Source: Clostridiales bacterium
GTDB taxonomy: Bacteria; Bacillota; Clostridia; Lachnospirales; Anaerotignaceae
DNA: 7,186 nt
Direction of reading: 5' to 3'
Assembly (NCBI GenBank): GCA_018364635.1
Contig: JAGZLR010000081.1
Span: forward strand, 1 to 7,186
This document shows, in pieces, positions 1 to 6,257 of this stretch. The notes under the pieces were generated by a model, which saw only the letters and a program-made list of their open reading frames with translations, did not search any database and was not told the DNA's origin. The position numbers and the translations under genes were made by a program. Position 1 is the stretch's first letter. The number at the start of each line of letters is the position of its first letter.

Positions 1-901
1 TATTATATAACAATTTATTTTGAGAAGTAATATAGACACGTTTTGTCTTTTCATCTCGAACAGGATGGTTTCCACCGTGGTGACCAAACTTCATTTTGGT
101 TGTATCTCCACCCAGAGCAAGACAAATAATCTGGTTCCCCATACATACACCTGTCACAGGTATCCCTGTAGCAATCAATTTCTTCACCGTTTCGATAATT
201 TCTGGCACATCCTTTGGATCGCCAGGTCCATTGGAAAGAAAAATACCATCTGGATTTACTGACAAAATCTCTTCGGCTGAAGTAAAGGCTGGAAATACAG
301 TGAGACGGCAATTTCTCTTTTTAAAATCACGGAGCATTCCTTTTTTTGCCCCCATGTCAATAAAAGCAATATGCGTACCACTTCCAGATATCTCATATTT
401 CTCCTTGCAAGTACATTCTCTAATGACATTATGATTATTTAATCCATTAATTTTTTGTGTAATTTGACTTGGTGTCAACTCACCTACTCTTGTGGTAATA
501 ATTCCGCGCATTGTACCATGATCTCTCAAAATTCTTGTTAATGCTCTGGTGTCAACACCTTCTAAGCCAATAATTTTATTTTGTTTCAAAAAACCATCTA
601 AATCTAACTCACATCTCCAATTATTTGGATAATCGCATTTTTCCCTTACAATAAATCCTTTTAACCGTGGGCCGTCCGATTCCATATCATCTAAATTGAT
701 GCCATAGTTTCCAACTAAAGGATACGTCATGCAAACGAACTGTCCACAGTAGGATGGATCTGTCAAAAGCTCTTCATAACCAGTCATACCAGTATTAAAT
801 ACAACTTCGCCTACGCTTTCTTTGATATATCCAAAAGCTTTTCCTACAAATCTAGCACCGTTTTCCAGGATTAACTCTGCTTTTACTGTTTTTTCTGTCA
901 T
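1..901 (-). CDS. carA: Carbamoyl-phosphate synthase small subunit, 3' end cut off
   Basis: This is the glutaminase subunit of carbamoyl-phosphate synthase. It releases ammonia from glutamine for CarB, the first step of pyrimidine (and arginine) synthesis in the cytoplasm. About 300 codons are visible. The N-terminal small-chain domain (about residues 1-130) shows FNTGMTGYEE, GNYGIN and GVDTRALTRILRDHGTMRG. The class I amidotransferase domain follows, with SNGPGDP near 223-229, the nucleophile Cys253 in GVCMGNQ, and KFGHHGGNHP near 271-280. The downstream catalytic His/Glu pair lies beyond the window. The ATG at 901 overlaps the pyrF stop as TAATG, and GAGGAG (911-916) sits nine bases upstream inside pyrF. 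This supports the start and suggests translational coupling. The last few codons (QN then KLLYN) depart from the usual QNHGY continuation, so the gene may be interrupted at the edge. carB probably follows outside the window, but that is inference. Confidence 0.95.
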   Translation of the reverse strand, partial: MTEKTVKAELILENGARFVGKAFGYIKESVGEVVFNTGMTGYEELLTDPSYCGQFVCMTYPLVGNYGINLDDMESDGPRLKGFIVREKCDYPNNWRCELDLDGFLKQNKIIGLEGVDTRALTRILRDHGTMRGIITTRVGELTPSQITQKINGLNNHNVIRECTCKEKYEISGSGTHIAFIDMGAKKGMLRDFKKRNCRLTVFPAFTSAEEILSVNPDGIFLSNGPGDPKDVPEIIETVKKLIATGIPVTGVCMGNQIICLALGGDTTKMKFGHHGGNHPVRDEKTKRVYITSQNKLLYN

Positions 902-1827
902 TATATACATCTCCTCAAATCAGCTTTCATTTCTAACACTGCATCTCTTGAAGCAAGAGCGAACTCTTTATCGCTATATTTTTCTCTATATGCCGGCTTT
1001 GTGTATGCCGCAATAATTCCACGAGATGAATTTACAATAGCTCCTAATCCATCTCTATCAAAGCATACAGATAAATCTTCTGCAGTTCCACCTTGTGCAC
1101 CATAACCAGGAACCAAAAAAAATGTATGAGGCATCAGTTGTCTCAATTTTTTGGCCTGAGCAGGATGTGTTGCGCCAACAACAGCGCCAACACTGGAGTA
1201 GCCATAAGATCCAATCAGATCCTTCCCCCATTCTTCAGTTAAAAGTCCTACTTTTTCATATAAAGTCATGCCTCCGACATCAAGATCCTGAAGCTGACCA
1301 CTATTGGGATTGGAAGTTTTAACAAGGACAAACATGCCCTTTTCATAGTTCTTACAGTCTGCCATATATGGCTCTATGGAATCCCATCCAAGATAAGGAT
1401 TCAGCGTAATATAGTCCTCATGATAAATTTCATAAGATTGATCCTCGATTCTCACCTGACCGATATGGCCATGGGAATAGGATTCAGCAGTTGAAGCAAT
1501 ATCCCCTCTTTTTACATCTCCAATAACAATAAGACCTTTTTCTTTCGCATATTTTATTGTTCTAATATAACAGTCAAACCCTTCAGGTCCAAGCATCTCA
1601 TACATTGCAACTTGGGGCTTTACCGCTGGAATTAAATCATAAGTAGCATCTATAATCTCTTTATTAAAAAGATAAAAACTTTCTGCAATTGCCTTTGGTG
1701 TTTTTCCATATTTTTCATAATTTTCGTTAAGAATAAACGATGGAAGGAAAGATACTCTTGGATCTAGCCCAACAACAGTAGGATTTTCTTTTTCTTTTAT
1801 CTTTTCTATCAATTTATCAATAATCAT
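901..1827 (-). CDS. pyrF: Orotidine-5'-phosphate decarboxylase, long (type 2) form
   Basis: The enzyme decarboxylates orotidine 5'-phosphate to UMP, the last step of de novo UMP synthesis, in the cytoplasm. The 308-residue product has the hallmarks of the longer OMP decarboxylase subfamily: VVGLDPR (18-24), AVKPQ (68-72), the catalytic DVKRGDIAST (104-113, Lys106 with Asp104 and Asp109), the phosphate-loop PGYGAQGG (240-247), and NSSRG with Arg269. The open frame extends upstream to 1911. I chose the ATG at 1827 because AGGGGG (1834-1839) lies six bases upstream and the protein begins MIIDKL, where family homology starts. The extra 28 codons would run through the end of pyrC. The ATG overlaps the pyrC TGA as ATGA, and the stop overlaps the carA start, so the gene is embedded in the operon. 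It is presumably controlled by the pyrC leader attenuator. Confidence 0.96.
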   Translation of the reverse strand: MIIDKLIEKIKEKENPTVVGLDPRVSFLPSFILNENYEKYGKTPKAIAESFYLFNKEIIDATYDLIPAVKPQVAMYEMLGPEGFDCYIRTIKYAKEKGLIVIGDVKRGDIASTAESYSHGHIGQVRIEDQSYEIYHEDYITLNPYLGWDSIEPYMADCKNYEKGMFVLVKTSNPNSGQLQDLDVGGMTLYEKVGLLTEEWGKDLIGSYGYSSVGAVVGATHPAQAKKLRQLMPHTFFLVPGYGAQGGTAEDLSVCFDRDGLGAIVNSSRGIIAAYTKPAYREKYSDKEFALASRDAVLEMKADLRRCI

Positions 1828-3134
1828 GACTTTCCCCCTATCATATTGCCATTTTCCATTACTATTTTGCCATCCACAATTGTATAGATTGCCTTTCCAG
1901 TTACCTTCCATCCTTCAAATGGCGTATTTCTTCCTTTGGATTCAAATTTTTCAGAATCAATAATCCACTCTTTATCAGGATCAATAATTGTTATATCGGC
2001 TGCTTTTCCAGGCTGTAGACTTCCTTTATCAATTCCAAGCATTTTTGCCGGCGCCGTGGACATACGATCAATCAATTCCATAGGAGTCAGCACACCACTT
2101 TTTACAAGGCTTGTAATACTAACACCAATAGAAGTCTCTAATCCAACAATTCCATTGGCTGCTTTAGAAAACTCTTTTTGTTTATCTGAAACTCCATGAG
2201 GGGCATGATCTGTTGCAATGATTCCGATTGTTCCATCTTTTAATGCGTTTCTCATAGCCTCTACATCCTCTGGAGACCGTAGCGGAGGGTTCATTTTTGC
2301 GTTTACCCCAATTTGTTCTACAGCAGTATCATCTAACGTAAAATAATGCGGCCCTGTTTCTGCAGTTACAGAAAAACCTCTCTTGTGAGCTTCTCTTAAA
2401 ACTTGCACACTTTCTTTCGTACTTACATGACAGATATGAAGCTTTGCTCCTGTAGATTCTGCTAACATAATATCACGTGAAATCATGGTTGCTTCTGAGT
2501 CATTAGAAATCCCTTTCAAACCTAAGTGATCCGCTGTTTTGCCCTCGTTCATACAGCCGCCAGCAGCTAAAAATGGATCTTCACAATGATCAATTACCGG
2601 AAGTCCCAACCGTTTTGCTTCCCGCATGGCATCTTTCATCAGCTGACTATTTAAAACACTTTTGCCATCTTCGCTGATGCCACAGATGCCTCCTTCCTTC
2701 ATTCCCGCAATATCTGCTAACTCTTCACCTTTCTGACCTTTTGTGACAGCGCCAATTTGAAGTACATGTACCACACTGTCTCTTTGGGCACGCAAAGCAA
2801 TATATTCTGCCATCACTTTACTATCTATGACAGGGTTTGTATTTGGCATACTACAAATTGTAGTAAAGCCGCCAACAGCAGCACTTCTTGAACCTGTTGC
2901 TATTGTTTCTTTATATTCAAATCCAGGATCTCTTAAATGAACATGTACATCAATTAAACCAGGTACTACCCACATACCTGTGGCATCAATTACACGATCT
3001 GAGCAATCATTGCCTGTATCATCAGCGCTTGTTATTATCTGATCGATTTTTCCATTAGAAACAACTATATTTCCCACGCAGTCTGTTTTTGTAACCGGAT
3101 CGATCAGCCTTCCATTTTTAATCAGCAGTCTCAT
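1824..3134 (-). CDS. pyrC: Dihydroorotase, type I (zinc amidohydrolase)
   Basis: The enzyme cyclises carbamoyl-aspartate to dihydroorotate, the third pyrimidine step, in the cytoplasm. The 436-residue length is typical of the Bacillus-like class I family. The amidohydrolase barrel carries the metal site DVHVHLRDPG (62-71, His64 and His66), Asp156 in ISEDG, His183 in IDHCED, His236 in ICHVSTKE, and the catalytic Asp309 in IATDHAPH. MNPPLR (281-286) is a substrate-binding segment. PGKAADITIID (375-385) belongs to the composite beta-sandwich formed by both ends of the chain. The ATG at 3134 is preceded at nine bases by AAGGAGG (3144-3150), an excellent ribosome site. It is the first enzyme gene of this operon and lies 36 bases after a leader terminator, so expression should depend on readthrough. 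No metal-ligand residue appears to be missing. Confidence 0.97.
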   Translation of the reverse strand: MRLLIKNGRLIDPVTKTDCVGNIVVSNGKIDQIITSADDTGNDCSDRVIDATGMWVVPGLIDVHVHLRDPGFEYKETIATGSRSAAVGGFTTICSMPNTNPVIDSKVMAEYIALRAQRDSVVHVLQIGAVTKGQKGEELADIAGMKEGGICGISEDGKSVLNSQLMKDAMREAKRLGLPVIDHCEDPFLAAGGCMNEGKTADHLGLKGISNDSEATMISRDIMLAESTGAKLHICHVSTKESVQVLREAHKRGFSVTAETGPHYFTLDDTAVEQIGVNAKMNPPLRSPEDVEAMRNALKDGTIGIIATDHAPHGVSDKQKEFSKAANGIVGLETSIGVSITSLVKSGVLTPMELIDRMSTAPAKMLGIDKGSLQPGKAADITIIDPDKEWIIDSEKFESKGRNTPFEGWKVTGKAIYTIVDGKIVMENGNMIGGKS

Positions 3135-3170
3135 TGTTGGTACCCTCCTTAACTTTATTTTGCGTTACTT

Positions 3171-3216
3171 AAAAATAACGGCAATAAAAAGAAAATAGAA
3201 TTCTTTCTATTGCCGT
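3171..3216 (-). terminator. Attenuator (intrinsic terminator) in the pyr leader
   Basis: On the minus strand the 39 bases 3216-3178 fold into a 9-bp stem (ACGGCAATA with TATTGCCGT), one mismatch, 6 further bp, and a 7-base loop. The U-rich run TATTTTT (3177-3171) follows directly. The T run is on the minus-strand side only, so the signal faces pyrC. Its position between promoter and first gene, with the leader frame ending inside the 5' arm, marks it as a conditional terminator and not a gene-end terminator. The fold is hand-drawn and no energy was computed. Confidence 0.87.
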
Positions 3217-3338
3217 CTTATTCTAAAATTTAAAAAGGAGAAAACCTGATATAAATAGGTTTCCCAAATTGTAAAAGAAAAATAAAAATCATCCATGATA
3301 TTACAATCCATTTGATGATCTGCCATGATAGTACTCAT
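3207..3338 (-). CDS. Putative 43-residue pyr operon leader peptide (PyrL-like in role)
   Basis: A small open frame between the promoter and pyrC, starting at ATG 3338 and ending at TAG 3209-3207. AAGGGGG (3347-3353) lies eight bases upstream of the ATG, as good a ribosome site as those of the enzyme genes, which argues for real translation. The peptide begins MSTIMADHQMD, continues with an aromatic stretch DDFYFSF from U-rich codons, and ends FRIRRQ. The stop codon falls within the 5' arm of the attenuator hairpin. A ribosome finishing the frame would therefore cover that arm and block termination. In Escherichia coli, PyrL (44 residues) works this way: low UTP makes polymerase pause in U-rich RNA so the ribosome keeps up. 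The peptide is unlikely to have its own function, although its hydrophobic centre leaves a tiny membrane protein possible. No sequence homology to PyrL is claimed. Confidence 0.72.
   Translation of the reverse strand: MSTIMADHQMDCNIMDDFYFSFTIWETYLYQVFSFLNFRIRRQ
3237..3265 (-). promoter_or_regulatory. Upstream leader hairpin with U-rich tail, possible polymerase pause site
   Basis: On the minus strand AAACCT (3262-3257) pairs with AGGTTT (3247-3242) around a 9-base loop. Weaker pairing of GGG with UCUCC can extend the stem, and a U run (3236-3231) follows. It lies inside the leader reading frame, about 20 bases before the attenuator. A U-rich stretch (3290-3271) precedes it. By analogy with pyrBI this could be where polymerase stalls when UTP is low. 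It could also act as a weak terminator or as part of an alternative fold. Confidence 0.45.
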
Positions 3339-3400
3339 GAATATTTCCCCCTTACTTTTAACAAATTAAATGTGCCTTTTTAAAATTTACATTGTCAAAC

Positions 3401-3429
3401 ATATTAGCATAATATAAACTTTTTGTCAA
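3401..3429 (-). promoter_or_regulatory. Promoter of the pyr operon
   Basis: Minus-strand TTGACA (3429-3424, perfect -35) is separated by exactly 17 bases from TAATAT (3406-3401, four of six -10 matches). The predicted start near 3394 gives a leader of about 260 bases before pyrC and about 55 bases before the leader peptide. No competing promoter of this quality was seen between 3135 and 3430. The segment 3430-3537 upstream shows no gene or clear operator. Confidence 0.8.
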
Positions 3430-3537
3430 TATTTAGGGACAGATTACTACAGAAGACGGCTTCATAATTTTAATATTGATTTGAAAATTTATTTGTAACA
3501 TATGCTGAACTTATTTTCCTCTATAACATTTTAAATT

Positions 3538-3566
3538 ATTCCTGCCAGCCAAAAGCCGACAGGAAT
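3538..3566 (-). terminator. Terminator-like hairpin after the SGNH esterase gene
   Basis: Five bases past the esterase stop, the minus strand forms a 12-bp stem (ATTCCTGTCGGC with GCTGGCAGGAAT). It includes two G-U wobbles and a short U-rich loop. The wobbles become mismatches on the plus strand, so the hairpin works better in the minus direction. The downstream sequence AATTTAAAATG has few Ts, so intrinsic termination may be inefficient or helped by other factors. Confidence 0.6.
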
Positions 3567-3571
3567 TTAGG

Positions 3572-5656
3572 TTATTGTAAAATTTCGATCATACTAGCTA
3601 AAGTTGCCTCTGCAAGGTGTTTGTATCCACTTGGATTTGGATGAGTTGTATCTGACGGATACAGTATTGGTGACTGATTATCCTCATTTAAAGGTTTCAT
3701 GGCTAATTTGAAATCTTTATCTGAATCAATCGCTAAATAAGACGGTGAAATAAATAAGTTTTCTTCATTATTTCCATATTCGTCATTTAATTTTCTGACA
3801 AAATCCAGTCTTAAATCTCTAGCAGTATTGGTGTCTCCTTCTGCATATAACATAGTTGGTGTATTTAAAATAACTTTAATATCCCTATTATAATCATGAA
3901 TACTTGTTACTATTTCATTAAAATATCGAAGGATTTCGTTAATATCGTTATGACCTGTTAAGTTTAAATCATTAATACCAAGATTAATCACAACATAATC
4001 CAAAGTGTCAAATTTCTGCTGACTCATATAGTATGAAAAATCGAAGACTCCTTTTTCATTCAAAAAAGGGTTATCAAAGCCATACTTTCCATTGCTATTA
4101 CAGTAGTCATAAGCAGACCATCCGCCGCGGCCTTCATGACGGCTCAAATCGTTTCCCCTTGTACCAATTGTACGAATTTTACCTTCAGAGATTTGAACAA
4201 ATGCATCTGGATACTGCTGCTCGTTAATTAAACTGTCTCCTAAAAATAGCACAGTCTTTCCATTTAGCAAATCAATATCACGCTTTATAGGAATTATGAC
4301 TGTTTCCCCCATAAATCTTTGATTTAAGTAAATAGATACCTTCTTCTCCTCTGAAAAATCTACAGCAACTCTCCCATTTTCTGATATCGTGTTGCCAAAT
4401 TCATCTTTGACCTCAATTATATCATTCACCTCAATATTAGCACCGCTAATACAATTTGTAAAATCCAAACTATTTCCTTCGAATACAGGGATCTCTAAAG
4501 GTAATATGGCTTCTTTTTCCTTTAAGCAAGCATTTTGAATTCCTGTCTCTTCATAAGTAAACCCTTGGATCGATTTTACAGGCACAAAAACTTTTGATAA
4601 ATTGACCTGCATTCTTATTGTTCCTTCCGTTTCATTTTTTAAACTAACCTCAGTCAACTTATCCTTCATAAAATCCGATGTGCTATATAGAATTTTTCCA
4701 GTATAAACCGTGCCATCCGAAGACAAAGCTTTTATTTCCAAATAATCTTTTCTTGGATAAAAACCTTCAATGTAAAAATCCTTTTTCTTTGAAGCATTAA
4801 AAATTTCTAGCTTTTCTATTGCAGATAAGAAATAATCTACAGTTTCATTTCCAGTGCCATTTGTATGATAGAAAATAGAGTCGTCAATTGATTTTTCCAT
4901 ACTATACTCTTTCAATGACTTTAAATTATCGCCTTTAAATCCAATAATATTATTTTCATACTTTGATAGAAATTCTTGAGTTTTTTGATCAAACGGCTCA
5001 AATACTGGCTGATCTAAAGGATAAAACAGTTTCACGGGATTACCGGCTTCTTTTTGTCCATATAGATATGTTTTTAATTCATCTACGGTATTAATATTTC
5101 TAACTTTATGTACTTTAATAATCAACTCATCTGTACTTTGGCCATAAGAAATCCCATCAAATTTATTGGTTCTTTGACTTTCATAGTCCATCATTTCAAA
5201 ATGAGTGCATAACCCATTAAAAAGAGAAGGAGATACTTTGTTTTTTCCTGTAAATACAGTGACATTCTCATTTTGGAAACTATTTTTCTTTAATAGCTTC
5301 CAATCTTCAGAACCATCTAGTATCTCCACTCCAACATTTCTTTCTATCCCCCATAAAGGCTTTCCTTCTACCTCTTTTTGAATCATTCGATCACAGTATG
5401 CATCTGAAAGACGATATAATGGCGATGAAAGAGGCAAATCATATACAAAATCAGAAGTATATAGTTGAATTCCAGATTCTCCTGTTCCAATAATTTTAGC
5501 CTGGTTCCACGGATTGATTGTTCCTGATTGAGAAGCTTTGTTAATAGTAGCGCTTCCTTCTATCGAAATACTGCTGTCTGCATATACATTTGCAGTAAAA
5601 AAAACTGTAGCCGCTAAGATTAGACTAAGATTTTGTTTTAGTTTCAAATTCCACAC
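3572..5656 (-). CDS. Secreted SGNH/GDSL-family esterase with phage-tail-like N-terminal region
   Basis: A 694-residue protein. Residues 1-26 look like a signal peptide: basic LKLK, a hydrophobic run LILAATVFFTA, then cleavage after VYA. Residues about 50-230 (LYRLSDAYCD, ILDGSEDWK, LCTHFEMM, VDELKTYLYG, GNPVKLFYPL) resemble a recurring module of Firmicute phage tail structural proteins. Residues about 290-460 are probably beta-rich and I cannot assign them. Residues about 465-694 are an SGNH hydrolase: FLGDS with nucleophile Ser475, GTRGND (498-503), HEGRGGWSAYDY, NLGINDLN with Asn562, and SDTTHP with Asp669/His672. All catalytic blocks are intact, so it probably removes acyl or acetyl groups from a surface or dietary glycan; the substrate is unknown. 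The start is GTG with a weak purine-rich ribosome site (AGAAAG). No cell-wall anchor or transmembrane tail is visible, so it is probably released. It is transcribed alone. Confidence 0.83.
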   Translation of the reverse strand: MWNLKLKQNLSLILAATVFFTANVYADSSISIEGSATINKASQSGTINPWNQAKIIGTGESGIQLYTSDFVYDLPLSSPLYRLSDAYCDRMIQKEVEGKPLWGIERNVGVEILDGSEDWKLLKKNSFQNENVTVFTGKNKVSPSLFNGLCTHFEMMDYESQRTNKFDGISYGQSTDELIIKVHKVRNINTVDELKTYLYGQKEAGNPVKLFYPLDQPVFEPFDQKTQEFLSKYENNIIGFKGDNLKSLKEYSMEKSIDDSIFYHTNGTGNETVDYFLSAIEKLEIFNASKKKDFYIEGFYPRKDYLEIKALSSDGTVYTGKILYSTSDFMKDKLTEVSLKNETEGTIRMQVNLSKVFVPVKSIQGFTYEETGIQNACLKEKEAILPLEIPVFEGNSLDFTNCISGANIEVNDIIEVKDEFGNTISENGRVAVDFSEEKKVSIYLNQRFMGETVIIPIKRDIDLLNGKTVLFLGDSLINEQQYPDAFVQISEGKIRTIGTRGNDLSRHEGRGGWSAYDYCNSNGKYGFDNPFLNEKGVFDFSYYMSQQKFDTLDYVVINLGINDLNLTGHNDINEILRYFNEIVTSIHDYNRDIKVILNTPTMLYAEGDTNTARDLRLDFVRKLNDEYGNNEENLFISPSYLAIDSDKDFKLAMKPLNEDNQSPILYPSDTTHPNPSGYKHLAEATLASMIEILQ

Positions 5657-5677
5657 TTCTTTCTATTTTTTTAGTTT

Positions 5678-5706
5678 ATTATACAAAAAAATTTTTGATA
5701 AGACAA
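5678..5706 (-). promoter_or_regulatory. Promoter of the SGNH esterase gene
   Basis: Minus-strand TTGTCT (5706-5701, four of six) lies 17 bases before a perfect TATAAT (5683-5678), with an A/T-rich spacer. Transcription would start near 5671, giving a very short untranslated leader of about 15 bases before the GTG start. It lies between the cupin terminator and the esterase, so the two genes are probably separate units. Confidence 0.65.
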
Positions 5707-5718
5707 TGAAGATTCTCC

Positions 5719-5752
5719 TAAAATAAAAGAGCCCCGAAAAAATTCGGGACTC
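5719..5752 (-). terminator. Terminator of the cupin gene
   Basis: A 10-bp stem on the minus strand (GAGTCCCGAA with TTCGGGGCTC, one U-G pair) has a 4-base loop and is followed by TTTTATTTTA. It begins seven bases past the cupin stop. On the plus strand the same hairpin has one C-A mismatch but is followed by seven Ts, so it may work in both directions. No plus-strand gene reads into it here. Confidence 0.88.
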
Positions 5753-5758
5753 ATTTTT

Positions 5759-6079
5759 TTATTTAAAATCCTCTCTTTGCGGTGTGAATACATCAATAGC
5801 TTTAGAATCTTCCAGTGTTTTTACACTATGAGGCTCGTTTGGTCCAAAATAGACACTATCGCCTTTTTTAAGGAGCCTTGTTTCACCATTCAAAGTAACT
5901 TGAAGGCAACCTTCCACAACATATGTCACCTGCTCATGCAGATGTTGATGCACAGGTACTTCCGCACCAGCATCCATCTGTAATTCAGCCACCATCATCT
6001 TTCCCTCAGCAACTAAAATTTTTCGTACCACTCCTGGAGCTATATTTTTTGCAGCAATTGAAGCATTCTCATAAAACAT
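5759..6079 (-). CDS. Small single-domain cupin, KdgF-like
   Basis: A 106-residue RmlC-type cupin, cytoplasmic (no signal or membrane segment). Cupin motif 1 is PVHQHLHEQVTYVVEG (42-57), and motif 2 is GDSVYFGPNEPH (73-84). His44, His46, Glu49 or Gln50, and His84 are the probable metal ligands. The HEQ-TYVVEG core and the C-terminal DVFTPQREDF are typical of the KdgF group, which linearises unsaturated uronates released from pectin or alginate. That link is inferred from motif resemblance, and no uronate pathway genes flank it. The ATG at 6079 has AAGGGGG nine bases upstream. It has its own promoter and terminator and diverges from the nitroreductase gene. An unrelated small-molecule or detoxification role is equally possible, because single-domain cupins are hard to assign. 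Confidence 0.85.
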   Translation of the reverse strand: MFYENASIAAKNIAPGVVRKILVAEGKMMVAELQMDAGAEVPVHQHLHEQVTYVVEGCLQVTLNGETRLLKKGDSVYFGPNEPHSVKTLEDSKAIDVFTPQREDFK

Positions 6080-6110
6080 CTACAAGTTCCCCCTTTGTTA
6101 TATTTTTTTT

Positions 6111-6139
6111 ATTATAATGCTAATTCCGAGCAATATCAA
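6111..6139 (-). promoter_or_regulatory. Promoter of the cupin gene
   Basis: Minus-strand TTGATA (6139-6134, five of six) and a perfect TATAAT (6116-6111) are separated by 17 bases. Transcription would start near 6104, about 25 bases before the ATG. Confidence 0.78.
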
Positions 6140-6162
6140 CAGAATAAATTCATAAATATCCA

Positions 6163-6213
6163 TTGACAAACTGTGATCCATGTGAAAAAATAATAAAAAT
6201 AAGGTTATATAAT
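6163..6213 (+). promoter_or_regulatory. Probable promoter region of the nitroreductase gene
   Basis: Two partial signals occur but do not pair well. A perfect TTGACA lies at 6163-6168, but 17 bases later only AAAAAT (6186-6191) is found. A perfect TATAAT lies at 6208-6213, but only A-rich sequence sits at its -35 position. One of these probably drives the gene. Poor pairing in one element often goes with activator dependence. A short direct repeat, TGTGATCCA then TGTGAAAAA (6172-6189), lies between them, with no known regulator assigned. Confidence 0.4.
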
Positions 6214-6257
6214 TTAGCAATCATAGTTACTATTATTTTTTAAAGGAGTGTTTTTTC

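Noticed and set aside
96..434. 112-codon plus-strand frame opposite carA
   Set aside because: Antisense shadow of a well-conserved carA region, with no ribosome site or recognisable protein features.
1828..1911. Extended pyrF start 28 codons upstream
   Set aside because: It would read through the last part of pyrC in another frame and lacks family homology there. The ATG at 1827 has a good ribosome site and gives the normal family N-terminus.
3280..3330. Short repeats of ATCATGG/ATGAT inside the pyr leader as an operator
   Set aside because: The copies fall within the leader reading frame and do not form a well-spaced, symmetrical operator. They could equally be chance in A/T-rich codons.
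3430..3537. Possible regulatory site or insertion-sequence end (TTAGGGACAG near 3433, and a GAAG/CTTC mini-hairpin near 3451)
   Set aside because: Only a short motif and a 4-bp stem, with no matching inverted end, transposase or T run. Not enough for a call.
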